Positions 27,762-36,722 of a DNA stretch of 64,000 bases are shown here, in pieces; the stretch's first letter is position 1; each line of letters begins with the position of its first letter. The notes under the pieces are model-generated. The model was not told the origin of the DNA, ran no database searches, and saw only the letters and a program-made list of their open reading frames with translations. Position numbers and translations under genes: made by a program. Source of the stretch: Natrinema salifodinae (lineage in GTDB: Archaea > Halobacteriota > Halobacteria > Halobacteriales > Natrialbaceae); the NCBI RefSeq assembly GCF_900110455.1, contig NZ_FOIS01000003.1, forward strand, positions 814,350 through 878,349, written 5' to 3'.

Positions 27762-28691
27762 TTAGACGACGCGGTTGTGGAACGCTTCCCCGGTATCGAG
27801 TCGGTCGACGTTCTCGCGGACGATGTCGCCGGTGTCGCGGAAGTAGTCCCGCGTGTAGGCCGCGCAGTGGGGCGAAATGACGACCTCGTCCATGTCCCAC
27901 AGCGGCGACTCCTCGGGCAGGGGTTCCGCCTCGAAGACGTCCAGAGCCGCGCCCTCGAGCCGTCCGTCCTCGAGCGCGTCGATCAGCGCCGGCTCGTCGA
28001 CGACCGATCCCCGGGCGACGTTCACGAAGTAGGCGTCGTCGCGCATGGCGTCGAACGCGTCGGCGTCGAAGAGATGGTAGGTCTCGTCGGTCAGCGGCAC
28101 GGTGACGATCACGAAATCGGCGTCGGAGATCGCCTCGTGCAGCCGGTCGGTCGGAAACATCTCCTCGAAGCCGGGGACGGGGTCGGCCGAGCGGCGAACG
28201 CCCGTCACGCGGACGCCGAGGCCGCCGAGCGTCTCCGCGACGCCCCGGCCCAGCGTCCCAGTGCCGACGACGCAGGCCGTCGTGCCAGGCAGCGTGAACG
28301 CCGCGTCCCAGTCCGGGCGCTCCCAGCGCCGCTCCCGCTGGTTCGCGACGTGGTCGTGGAGTCGCCGTGCGAACAGCAGGAGGTAGCCCGCAACGGTCTC
28401 ACCGACGCTCCGGTCGTGGATCCCCGTGCTGTTAGTGAGGACCACGTCGTTCGCCTCGAACTCGTCGAACGGGAAGCGGTCGACGCCCGCCTGGATCGAG
28501 TGGATCCACTCGCAGTCGAGGTACGCGTCGCGGTGCTCGAGGGTGACGACCGCGTCGCAGGCCTCGATCCCCTCGTCGTCGACGACCGCGACGTCGATCG
28601 GCAGATCGGTGAGGTAGTCCGCGAGCGCTTCCGGCGGAAAGACCGCGTCGACCGACTCGTGGACGCCGAGTCGCTCCAGTTCGAATTCCAT
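27762..28691 (-). CDS. D-2-hydroxyacid dehydrogenase
   Basis: An NAD(P)-dependent reductase of 2-keto acids to D-2-hydroxy acids. The nucleotide motif VVGTGTLGRGVAETLGGLG is visible in the middle of the protein (about residues 142-160). Catalytic residues follow: Arg in NVARGSVVDE (about 222-231), Glu in DVFEAEPLPEESPLWDM, and His in VISPHCAAYTRDYF. An ATG 39 bases upstream (28730) also exists, but MEFELERLGVHESVD at 28691 is the better start. The gene is upstream of the GNAT gene, 13 bases apart. An inverted repeat lies in its promoter region. Confidence 0.88.
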   Translation of the reverse strand: MEFELERLGVHESVDAVFPPEALADYLTDLPIDVAVVDDEGIEACDAVVTLEHRDAYLDCEWIHSIQAGVDRFPFDEFEANDVVLTNSTGIHDRSVGETVAGYLLLFARRLHDHVANQRERRWERPDWDAAFTLPGTTACVVGTGTLGRGVAETLGGLGVRVTGVRRSADPVPGFEEMFPTDRLHEAISDADFVIVTVPLTDETYHLFDADAFDAMRDDAYFVNVARGSVVDEPALIDALEDGRLEGAALDVFEAEPLPEESPLWDMDEVVISPHCAAYTRDYFRDTGDIVRENVDRLDTGEAFHNRVV

Positions 28692-28706
28692 GCGCGTCGC
28701 TACGAA

Positions 28707-28741
28707 CGAATGTGTGTTGAAGGTTTGCACACAGACATTCG
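28707..28741. promoter_or_regulatory. Inverted repeat upstream of the D-2-hydroxyacid dehydrogenase
   Basis: Arms cgaatgt (28707-28713) and acattcg (28735-28741) are perfectly complementary and separated by 21 bases. The position 16-50 bases before ATG 28691 would let a bound regulator control this promoter. No regulator gene is adjacent, so the assignment is tentative. Confidence 0.35.
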
Positions 28742-28894
28742 CGTCGTTACTCGCGTTGAACGGCGCGATTCCGACCGAACCGGGCGTCGGCGCGGTCGCT
28801 CAGAGACGAGTATGAAGACGGGCGGCTCGGAGAAAACCCTCGTCACAAGGGGCTCGGTGGGGGTAACACTTCGTCACAGCCGCCACGGGGGAGA

Positions 28895-30310
28895 CTACTC
28901 CCTCGACGGGTTTCGGTCTGTCGCTTCGCGGACCGTCGGCCCGCCGTCGCGCCACTCCTCGAGCGCGCGCAGTTCGTCGGCGATTCCCTCGATCTCGGCC
29001 GGGTCGAGCGCGCCGCGCTCGGTGACGATCTCGGTCACGCAGTCGGTCGGCGTCACGTCGAACGTCGGATTCAGCACGTCGAGAGGTGCGTCGCCGTCGT
29101 AGACGGCCGTTCGGTCGCCGGACTCGAGGTTCACGTCTTCGCGGGTCGAGACTTTGTCGGTGGCGGCGACGACCGACACCGGAATCCCCTCGCGAGCGGC
29201 GGCGACCGCCAGGCCGCGCGTCCCGGTCTTGTTCACCACGGAGCCGTCGGGCAGGACGGTATCTGCGCCGACCACGACGCGGTCGACGTCCTCCCGGGCG
29301 AGCACGTGCGCGACCGCCGCGTCGGTGTGGACCGCCACGGCGGCGTCGGTGGCGTCGGCCAGGCGCTCCGCGACGCCGATCCCCTCGCGGGCGGGTCGCG
29401 ACTCGGCGACGAAGATCCGCGACGGCTCGCCAGCGCGGAGCGCGTCGAGGACGGTGTCCGACCGCGAGAGCGTCGCGATGCTGCCCTCGATGCGGTCGGC
29501 GGCGGCCGTCGCGGCGTCCTCGTCGGCCGCGAGCGCGCGCTCGATGTTCGAGCGGGTCGATTCGAGGACCGCGGGGGCGCTTGTTTCCGTGTCGGCCTGG
29601 TCGCCCGCGGCGTCGCCGTCCGCGGCGTCGCGATCGGGTTCGACGTCGGCCACGGCCTCGGCCAGCGCCCGATTGACGCGGTTCCGGAGGACCGCCATCG
29701 ACGGCCTGGCCTCGAGCAATCGGCCGGCGAGTTCGGCGAGTTCGTCCCGCTCGCCATCGGGGTCTGGGCCGAATTCCTCTCGTTCGGCGACGAGGAGGCC
29801 GGCCCGATCGCGGACTACCTCGAGCGCACGCACAGAGAGATAGGCGGCGCCGTGCTCGTCGTCGGCCGCGATCGAGCGGACGGTCGGGGCCACGCGCTCG
29901 TAAGCGGTCCAGAGTTCTGGCACCGTCTCGCGGTCCTCGCCGACGGCGTCGAGCGTCTCGGTCGGAGCTACCCACTCGAAGGCGTCGTGTTCCTCGCTCA
30001 GGTCGATCTCGCGGGTCTCGCAGTCGAACAGGTAGGGGTGGACGACCCACTCGCGCCCGAGGTCCGGATCGGCGAACTCGATCGGCCGCCCCGAGCGGAC
30101 GAGCGAGACGTCGTCGTCCGCCAGGCCGGTCTCCTCGCGGATCTCGATGCGCGCCTGGTCGTCCGGCTGTCCCTCGGCGAACCCTGAAACCGCGCCCCAC
30201 TGGCCCGCGTAGGTCCCGACGGCGTCGCTGCGGCGCAGCAGCAGGACCTCGCCCCGGTTGCGGAGGAACGCGGTGATGACGTGGCTCGCGTCGGACTCGG
30301 CGTCGCTCAT
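28895..30310 (-). CDS. Nudix hydrolase / eIF-2B-like fusion protein
   Basis: Two families in one chain of 471 residues. Residues about 1-140 form a Nudix domain: HVITAFLRNRGEVLLLRRS at the start and IEIREETGL as the end of the Nudix box, whose first half is slightly irregular. Residues about 190-471 resemble the aIF-2B/ribose-1,5-bisphosphate isomerase family: RPAREGIG, VVVGADTVLPDGSVVNKTGTR (in part) and NPTFDVTPTDCVTEIVTE. The second family in archaea isomerises sugar phosphates in nucleoside salvage or is regulatory. The fusion suggests hydrolysis of a nucleotide-sugar compound followed by use of the sugar phosphate; this is inference. ATG 30310 is nearly back-to-back with the divergent phosphodiesterase. 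Confidence 0.82.
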   Translation of the reverse strand: MSDAESDASHVITAFLRNRGEVLLLRRSDAVGTYAGQWGAVSGFAEGQPDDQARIEIREETGLADDDVSLVRSGRPIEFADPDLGREWVVHPYLFDCETREIDLSEEHDAFEWVAPTETLDAVGEDRETVPELWTAYERVAPTVRSIAADDEHGAAYLSVRALEVVRDRAGLLVAEREEFGPDPDGERDELAELAGRLLEARPSMAVLRNRVNRALAEAVADVEPDRDAADGDAAGDQADTETSAPAVLESTRSNIERALAADEDAATAAADRIEGSIATLSRSDTVLDALRAGEPSRIFVAESRPAREGIGVAERLADATDAAVAVHTDAAVAHVLAREDVDRVVVGADTVLPDGSVVNKTGTRGLAVAAAREGIPVSVVAATDKVSTREDVNLESGDRTAVYDGDAPLDVLNPTFDVTPTDCVTEIVTERGALDPAEIEGIADELRALEEWRDGGPTVREATDRNPSRE

Positions 30311-30371
30311 ACGCGGACCCACGGCCGCTCGCAGGGAATCGCTTTCGGGATTGGGCGCGGTACCGTCGCCT

Positions 30372-30881
30372 ATGCCACGGGTCGCGATCATCTCCGACAC
30401 GCACGTGCCGACGCGCGCCGACGAGGTGCCGTCGTGGGTCGTCGACGAACTCGGCCGCGCCGACCACACGATTCACGCGGGCGATTTCGACTCGCGGAAA
30501 GCTTACGGCCGGATCGAGTCCCTCGCGAACGGGCTGACCGCCGTCCGCGGGAACACGGACTCGCCGACGATCGACCTGCCCCGCATCGCGACGGTCGAAA
30601 TCGGCGGCGTGACGTTCGCAGTGACCCACGGCTCCGGGTCGCCGACCGGCTGGGCGCAGCGAGTGGTAGAGACCGTCGGGGCCGAGTCCGGAGACAGAGA
30701 CCGGGACCCGGTCGCCGTCGCGGGCCACACCCACGAGGTCGTCGACGAGACCGTCGACGGAACGCGGATCCTGAATCCGGGCAGCGCGACCGGCGCGGCA
30801 CCGGCCGACCGCACGTCGATGTACGTCGCGACCGTCGAGGACGGGGAGGCGACGGTCGATCTTCGAACCGGAACCGACTGA
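30372..30881 (+). CDS. YfcE/MJ0936-type metallophosphoesterase
   Basis: A calcineurin-like phosphodiesterase, 169 residues. Metal-binding motifs in order: ISDTHVP (residues 7-13), HAGDFDS (about 35-41), VRGNTDSP (about 58-65), THGSGSP (about 84-90) and AGHTHEVV (about 117-124), followed by NPGSATGAAP. Proteins of this type hydrolyse phosphodiesters in vitro; the natural substrate is unknown. ATG 30372 begins the first strand directly (MPRVAIISDTH). It is divergent from the Nudix/eIF2B-like gene. Confidence 0.92.
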   Translation: MPRVAIISDTHVPTRADEVPSWVVDELGRADHTIHAGDFDSRKAYGRIESLANGLTAVRGNTDSPTIDLPRIATVEIGGVTFAVTHGSGSPTGWAQRVVETVGAESGDRDRDPVAVAGHTHEVVDETVDGTRILNPGSATGAAPADRTSMYVATVEDGEATVDLRTGTD

Positions 30882-30956
30882 CGGCTCGGACCGAGACGAC
30901 GGTACCCGACAAAAGCGGTGCGACCGCGGTTCGCGTTCCGCGTCTCGAGTGCGTGA

Positions 30957-30964
30957 ACTATACC
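30957..30964 (+). promoter_or_regulatory. TATA-like box of the ribbon-helix-helix gene
   Basis: The sequence actatacc lies about 28 bases before ATG 30989, supporting that start over the longer open frame. Confidence 0.55.
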
Positions 30965-30988
30965 CGTCTCGGGTGCTCTCGTGATAGC

Positions 30989-31534
30989 ATGACACAACGC
31001 GTGACGGTATCGCTCGACGATGACTCGGCCGCGGCGCTCGAGACCCTGGTCGCCGAGACGGACGACGGGCAAAGCGAAGTCGTCCGCCGCGCCCTGACCT
31101 TCTACGCGGCGAACTTCGAAGCGGCCAGCGGCCAGCCCAGCGACAACCTCGAACGGTACTACCGGATGCTCTCCTCGGGCGAACATGTCCTGCTCGACGT
31201 GGACTTCCTCCACGCGTTCCTCGAGTACTGCTACGACGGCGGCGATCCCGACCCGGCGTTCGTCGAGGCGGCCGACCGGGTCTCGGACTACCACGCCCGC
31301 GAGTACGCGACCAGGTTCGACGCGGTCGGCGACCTCCTCGAATGGCTCTCCTTTTGCGGGTTCCTGGAGGTCCGCCGCGAGGGCGACCGCGTCTATCACC
31401 TGGTCTTCCCCTCGGAGGCGGTCCGCTGGTTCATGACCCGCTTTATCGAGCGCAGCACGGTCGACCTCCCGACAGAGATCGAGATCGAGCAGGGCGTCTC
31501 GAAGGTGATCATCACGGAGCGGCCGGCCGAGTGA
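30989..31534 (+). CDS. CopG/RHH-type transcriptional regulator with C-terminal domain
   Basis: A probable DNA-binding regulator. Residues 1-45 (MTQRVTVSLDDDSAAALETL, then DDGQSEVVRRALTFYA) have the ribbon-helix-helix pattern: one strand for DNA contact and two helices. The remaining 135 residues form a haloarchaeal domain with helices and an acidic surface that I do not recognise (SGEHVLLDVDFLHAFLEY, WLSFCGFLEV and YHLVFPSEAVRWF are its strongest segments). The 181 residues exceed the usual CopG length, which suggests a sensing domain. Its target is unknown; it precedes the Nramp/hyu operon by 190 bases and could be tested as its regulator. Confidence 0.8.
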   Translation: MTQRVTVSLDDDSAAALETLVAETDDGQSEVVRRALTFYAANFEAASGQPSDNLERYYRMLSSGEHVLLDVDFLHAFLEYCYDGGDPDPAFVEAADRVSDYHAREYATRFDAVGDLLEWLSFCGFLEVRREGDRVYHLVFPSEAVRWFMTRFIERSTVDLPTEIEIEQGVSKVIITERPAE

Positions 31535-31722
31535 GCGCGCGGCCGCGTTCCAGAACTGTTCCGGTCACGCCCTCAACCAGTCGGAGCCGATCACTCCGCC
31601 GCCGGCAGTCGATATTCACACGCGTTCATACTATTTCATACGACAATCGTCGTTCCTGACTCGGTGATGCGATCGTATGTTCGGCTCTCAACAACCTTTT
31701 TGGTCGAACCGCGGCGTGGTAT

Positions 31723-32943
31723 ATGCGAATACATCCCATGGGAGTCATCGACCGGCTCAAAGCGATCGGTCCGGGAGCGCTCGTCGCCGCGGCGTTCGTC
31801 GGGCCGGGGACCGTCACCACCGCCAGCGTGATCGGCGCGGAGTATGCCTACCTGCTGGTGTGGACGATCGCCTTCTCGATCCTCGCGACGATCGTCCTCC
31901 AGGAGATGAGCGCGCGCCTGGGCCTGATCACCCAGGAGGGCTTGGGTGAGGCGTTCCGAAGCGAGTTCGACAACCCGATCGCCCAGGCGGTCACCGTCGC
32001 GCTCGTCGTGAGCGCGATCGGAATCGGGACCGCGGCGTTCCAGACGGGCAACATCGTCGGCGGCGCCGCCGGCCTCTCGACGATCACCGGCATCAGCGAG
32101 AACGTCTGGGGCCCGATCATCGGCCTCGTCGCCGCCGGCCTGCTGTGGACGGGCAACTACAAACTGATCGAGCGGGTCTTCGTCGGCCTGGTCGCCGTCA
32201 TGGGCGGGGCCTTCCTGATAAACGCCGCCATGGTCCGGCCGGACGTCGGCTCGCTGGCGGGCGGTCTCGTCCCGACCGTTCCCGACGGCTCGGCGTATCT
32301 CATCGCCGGGCTCGTCGGGACCACCGTCGTCGGCTACAACCTGTTCCTGCACGCGAGCACCGTCCAGGAGCGGTGGGACGGCCCCGACGACCTCGGGGAG
32401 TGTCGCGCGGACACGATCGGAATGGTCGTCGTCGGCGGACTCATCACGACGGCGATCGTCGTCACGGCCGCCGCAGTGTTCCCCGCGGGGACCCAGATCA
32501 GCGACGTCGGCGAGATGGCCGACCAACTCGAGCCGGTCTTCGGCGGCTACGCGCTCACGTTCTTCGCAATCGGCCTGTTCGCGGCCGGCTTCACCAGTTC
32601 GATGAGCGCGCCGCTGGCCGGCGCCTACGCCACCGCCGGGGCGCTCGGCTGGGACCGCGATCTGCAGTCGACCAGGTTCCGCGCGATCTGGATGACGATC
32701 CTCGGCGTCGGCATCGTCTTCTCGGCGCTGGACTACAACCCCGTACAGGTGATCGTCTTCGCGCAGGTCGCCAACGGTCTCCTGCTGCCGATCCTGGCCG
32801 TCTTCCTCATCTACGCGATGAACAACGACGACCTGCTGGGACGGTACACGAACAGCACCCTCCAGAACGTCCTCGGCGGGCTTGTCACGCTCGTCGTGAT
32901 CGGTATCGGCCTCCGAACGCTCTACGACGTCCTGATCCTCTGA
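31723..32943 (+). CDS. Nramp-family transporter lacking the metal-binding motifs
   Basis: An 11-helix LeuT-fold membrane protein of the Nramp (SLC11) family, 406 residues. The family signature in helix 1, DPGN, is GPGT here (AAFVGPGTVTTAS), and the helix 6 MPH motif is replaced by VGYN (TTVVGYNLFLHAST). The Asp, Asn and Met that bind Mn2+ or Fe2+ in MntH are therefore absent. It is 8 bases upstream of the hydantoinase A gene and surely co-transcribed. Either it carries other metals, or it has become a carrier of the organic substrate; the sequence cannot decide. ATG 31738 (MGVIDRLKAIGPG) is an alternative start. Confidence 0.82.
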   Translation: MRIHPMGVIDRLKAIGPGALVAAAFVGPGTVTTASVIGAEYAYLLVWTIAFSILATIVLQEMSARLGLITQEGLGEAFRSEFDNPIAQAVTVALVVSAIGIGTAAFQTGNIVGGAAGLSTITGISENVWGPIIGLVAAGLLWTGNYKLIERVFVGLVAVMGGAFLINAAMVRPDVGSLAGGLVPTVPDGSAYLIAGLVGTTVVGYNLFLHASTVQERWDGPDDLGECRADTIGMVVVGGLITTAIVVTAAAVFPAGTQISDVGEMADQLEPVFGGYALTFFAIGLFAAGFTSSMSAPLAGAYATAGALGWDRDLQSTRFRAIWMTILGVGIVFSALDYNPVQVIVFAQVANGLLLPILAVFLIYAMNNDDLLGRYTNSTLQNVLGGLVTLVVIGIGLRTLYDVLIL

Positions 32944-32951
32944 CGCTATAG

Positions 32952-35069
32952 ATGAACGATTCAAACGCCTCCGACCCGAACGCGGACACGACGAACGGCC
33001 CTATGAACAGCAACGACTCGACCGCCCGCGGCGACGGCGACCCCGACACCCGAATCGGCGTCGACGTCGGCGGTACCTTCACCGACGTGGCGCTCTCGGT
33101 CGACGACCGCCTGGTCACCGCGAAGGTGCCGACGACCGATCCGCAACACGTCGGCGTGCTCGAGGGGATCGAAAAGGCCTGCGACAGCGCGGGCATCGAC
33201 CCCGCCGAGATCGACGGCTTCGCCCACGCGATGACCGTCTCGGTCAACGCTCTCCTCGAACGCGGCGGCGCGCGGACGGCCCTGATCACCACCGAGGGGT
33301 TCCGGGACGTCCTCGAGATCGGCCGTCAGGACCGCCCCGACCTCTACGATCTCGAGGCCGAGAAGCCCGACCCCCTCGTGGCCCGCGACCTGCGCTTCGA
33401 GGTCGACGAGCGGACGACCGCCGACGGCGTCGAACGACCAGTCGACGCCGAAGCGGTCCGGGACCTCGCGGCGACGCTACGCGAGCGCGACGTCGAAGCG
33501 GTCGCAGTCTGCCTGCTGCACGCCTACGCCGACCCCGAGAACGAGCGCGTCGTCGCCGAGACCCTGCGCGAGGAACTCGACGTACCGATATCGGCCTCCC
33601 ACGAGGTGCTCGCCGAGTTCCGCGAGTTCGAGCGCACCTCGACCACCGCGGTCGACGCCTACGTCCGGCCCGCGATCGACCGCTACGTCGGTCGCCTGGT
33701 CGACCAGGCGTCGGACGCGGGGATCCCGACGCCCCGAATCATGCAGGCCAACGGCGGGATCGCCGACCCCGAGACGGTCCGCGAACACGCGGTGACAACG
33801 ACGCTATCGGGTCCCGCCGCGGGCGTCGTCGGCGCGGCTGCGACCGTCGACGACGACGACGTCGAGGGGCTCGTGACCTTCGACATGGGCGGCACCTCGA
33901 GCGACGTCAGCCTGGTCCGCGACGGGCGGGCCGAGCGGACGACCGACGCGGCAATCGACGGGCTCCCGATCCGGACGCCGATGGTCGACGTGAACACCGT
34001 CGGCGCGGGCGGCGGCTCGATCGCCTGGGTCGACGCCGGCGGCGCGCTCCGGGTCGGGCCGGAGTCCTCGGGCGCGGAGCCCGGGCCGGCCTGCTACGGC
34101 CGCGGCGGCACCGATCCCACGGTCACCGACGCCAACGTCGTGCTCGGATACATCGGCCCCGAGACGGCCCTCGGCGGCGAGATGACCCTCGACGTCGAGG
34201 CCGCCCGCGAGGCGCTCGCTCGCCTGGCCGACGAGGCCGGCCTGGCCGGCCCGCTCGAGGCGGCCCGCGGGGTCTACCGCGTGGCGAACGCGACGATGAC
34301 GCGGACGATCCGCGCCGTGACCGTCGAGCGGGGCCACGACCCCCGCGAGTTCGCGCTCGTGGCCTTCGGCGGCGCGGGGCCGATGCACGCCGCGGCGCTG
34401 GCCGACTCGCTGTCCGTCGATCGGGTCGTCGTCCCGCGGCCGGGCGGCGTCCTCTCGGCGTTCGGGCTGCTCGCGGCCGACGAAAGCTACGACGCCGTCC
34501 GCACCGTGGGGCTCGACTTAGAGACGGCGGAGGCCAGCGACGTCGAGGCCGTCTACGACGATCTGGTGGCCGACGTGCTCGCAGACGCCTCTGACCCGAA
34601 CGCGGCGCGGGTCGAGCGGGCTGCCGACTGCCGGTACGCGGGCCAGAGCTTCGAGCTGACCGTGGCTGTCGACGACGAGTTCGACGCCGACGCGGTCGCC
34701 GAGCGCTTCCACCAGGCCCACGAGCGCGCCTACGGCTACGCGATGGACGAATCGATCGAGGTCGTTAACCTCCGCGCGACGGCGACGATTCCGGGTGACG
34801 AGCCGACCATCCGCCACGAGGGCGCTGGCGACGCCGTCGTCGGCACTCGGGAGGCGCACTTCCCCGGCGCCGACGCCGGCGCGCACGAGACGACCGTCTA
34901 CGAACGGGACCGGCTCGCGCCAGGCGCGACCGTCGACGGACCGGCGATCCTCGAACAGGCCGAGAGCACCACCGTCGTCCCGCCCGCCTGGTCGGGGGAT
35001 GTGCTCGCGGACGGCACCCTGGTGCTGACGCGGGATGGGACGACCGACGCGGAAACGGAGGACCAGTGA
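32952..35069 (+). CDS. hyuA: Hydantoinase/oxoprolinase family protein, subunit A
   Basis: An ATP-dependent ring-opening amidohydrolase subunit of the HyuA/5-oxoprolinase/acetone carboxylase beta family, 705 residues. IGVDVGGTFTDVALS (about residues 35-49) and TFDMGGTSSDVSLV (about 309-322) are the two ATP phosphate-binding motifs of the ASKHA fold; VNTVGAGGGSIAWVDAGG and AFGGAGPMHAAALAD are further hallmarks. The N-terminal 34 residues are a hydrophilic extension. It pairs with subunit B, whose GTG start overlaps its stop (GTGA at 35066-35069). Substrates could be hydantoins, 5-oxoproline or related lactams. Confidence 0.88.
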   Translation: MNDSNASDPNADTTNGPMNSNDSTARGDGDPDTRIGVDVGGTFTDVALSVDDRLVTAKVPTTDPQHVGVLEGIEKACDSAGIDPAEIDGFAHAMTVSVNALLERGGARTALITTEGFRDVLEIGRQDRPDLYDLEAEKPDPLVARDLRFEVDERTTADGVERPVDAEAVRDLAATLRERDVEAVAVCLLHAYADPENERVVAETLREELDVPISASHEVLAEFREFERTSTTAVDAYVRPAIDRYVGRLVDQASDAGIPTPRIMQANGGIADPETVREHAVTTTLSGPAAGVVGAAATVDDDDVEGLVTFDMGGTSSDVSLVRDGRAERTTDAAIDGLPIRTPMVDVNTVGAGGGSIAWVDAGGALRVGPESSGAEPGPACYGRGGTDPTVTDANVVLGYIGPETALGGEMTLDVEAAREALARLADEAGLAGPLEAARGVYRVANATMTRTIRAVTVERGHDPREFALVAFGGAGPMHAAALADSLSVDRVVVPRPGGVLSAFGLLAADESYDAVRTVGLDLETAEASDVEAVYDDLVADVLADASDPNAARVERAADCRYAGQSFELTVAVDDEFDADAVAERFHQAHERAYGYAMDESIEVVNLRATATIPGDEPTIRHEGAGDAVVGTREAHFPGADAGAHETTVYERDRLAPGATVDGPAILEQAESTTVVPPAWSGDVLADGTLVLTRDGTTDAETEDQ

Positions 35070-36718
35070 GACCGATGAACGCGAACACGGACACCACGAC
35101 CGACGACGCGGAGACCGACGAGAGCGGCATCGATCCGGTCACCCTGGAGGTACTACGCAACCAACTCGAGAGCGTCGCCGAGGAGATGGGCCAGACCCTG
35201 ATCCGCGGGGCCTACTCGCCGAACATCAAGGAGCGACGGGACTGCTCGACGGCGCTGTTCGACGCCGACGGGCGGATGATCGCCCAGGCCGAGCACATCC
35301 CGGTCCACCTCGGCGCGATGCCCGTCGCGGTGGAGGCGGTCCGCGAGCGCGACCCCGAGCCTGGCGACGTGTTCGTGCTCAACGATCCGTTCACGGGCGG
35401 GACGCACCTGCCGGACGTGACGATGGTCTCGCCGATCGCGCCCGGCCGCGACGGGGACGAGAGCGGTGACAACGAGGACGGCGACGAGATCGTCGGCTAC
35501 GCCGTCTCCCGGGCCCACCACGCCGACGTCGGCGGGATGACCCCCGGCAGCATGCCGGCCGGCGCACGGGAGATCTACCAGGAGGGGCTGCGACTGCCGC
35601 CAACCAGGCTCGTCGAGGGCGGCGAGCCCCGGGAGGACGTGCGCTCGCTCGTGCTCGCGAACGTCCGCAATCCGGGCGAGCGTCGGGCGGACCTCCGGGC
35701 GCAGCAGGCGGCCAACGAGCGCGCCGAGGAGCGACTCGCCGCGCTCTTCGAGGAACACGGCCGCGAGACCGTCCTCGAGGGGTTCGACGCGGTGATCGAC
35801 TACTCCCGCGAGCGGATCACCGAGGAGATCGCGGCGCTGCCAGACGGGACCTACGAGGCGACCGACGTCCTCGAGGGCGACGGCGTCACCGACGACGACA
35901 TCGAGATCAGCGTCGCGGTGACGGTCGACGGCGACCGGATCGACGTCGACTTCGCGGGGACCGCCGGCCAACTCGACGGGAACCTCAACGCGCCGTTGGC
36001 GGTCGCGACGAGCGCCGTCTACTTCGTCGTGCGCTGTATCACCGACCCGGAGATCCCGCCGAACCACGGCTGTTACGAGCCGGTGAGCGTCCGCGCGCCC
36101 GAGGGGACGCTCCTGAATCCGGAGCCGCCGGCGGCCGTGGTCGGCGGCAACGTCGAGACCAGCCAGCGGGTCACCGACGTGGTCTTCACCGCGCTCGCGC
36201 GGGCGGCTCCCGACCGCGTGCCCGCACAGGGCCAGGGTACGATGAACAACCTGACCATCGGCGCGCGAGACGGTTCGTTCACTTACTACGAGACGATCGG
36301 CGGTGGCTTCGGCGCGCGGCCGGACCGCGACGGGATGGACGGCGTCCAGGTCGGCATGACCAACACGCTCAACACGCCCGTCGAGTCCCTCGAGACCGAG
36401 TACCCGCTGCGGGTCGAGCGCTACGCGCTCCGGGACGGCAGCGGCGGTCCCGGCCGTTACCGCGGCGGCCTCGGTCTCGAACGGTCCGTCACCGTCGAGC
36501 AACCCGCGACGGTCTCGCTGCTGACCGAGCGGCGGCGCCACGCCCCGAAGGGCGTCGCCGGCGGCGGGGACGGCGCGACCGGGGAGAACCTGCTCGACGG
36601 CGAACCGGTGCCCGCCAAGACGACCGTCGACGTCGACGCCGGGACGACGGTGACGGTCCGGACGCCTGGCGGCGGCGGCCACGGCGACCCGAACGATCGC
36701 GACGAGGGAGCAGAGTAA
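35066..36718 (+). CDS. hyuB: Hydantoinase/oxoprolinase family protein, subunit B
   Basis: Partner of HyuA, 550 residues. DPVTLEVLRNQLESVAEEMG opens the family domain; SPNIKERRDCSTALFDADG, HIPVHLGAMP, VLNDPFTGGTHLPDVT, and YETIGGGFGARPDRDG are its conserved segments. The C-terminal GGGGHGDP is the usual Gly-rich end. Start GTG 35066 overlaps the stop of hyuA by four bases, a sign of translational coupling; ATG 35075 would also work. Together the subunits open a cyclic amide using ATP. The racemase-like gene follows after only four bases. Confidence 0.88.
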   Translation: MRPMNANTDTTTDDAETDESGIDPVTLEVLRNQLESVAEEMGQTLIRGAYSPNIKERRDCSTALFDADGRMIAQAEHIPVHLGAMPVAVEAVRERDPEPGDVFVLNDPFTGGTHLPDVTMVSPIAPGRDGDESGDNEDGDEIVGYAVSRAHHADVGGMTPGSMPAGAREIYQEGLRLPPTRLVEGGEPREDVRSLVLANVRNPGERRADLRAQQAANERAEERLAALFEEHGRETVLEGFDAVIDYSRERITEEIAALPDGTYEATDVLEGDGVTDDDIEISVAVTVDGDRIDVDFAGTAGQLDGNLNAPLAVATSAVYFVVRCITDPEIPPNHGCYEPVSVRAPEGTLLNPEPPAAVVGGNVETSQRVTDVVFTALARAAPDRVPAQGQGTMNNLTIGARDGSFTYYETIGGGFGARPDRDGMDGVQVGMTNTLNTPVESLETEYPLRVERYALRDGSGGPGRYRGGLGLERSVTVEQPATVSLLTERRRHAPKGVAGGGDGATGENLLDGEPVPAKTTVDVDAGTTVTVRTPGGGGHGDPNDRDEGAE

Positions 36719-36722
36719 ACCG

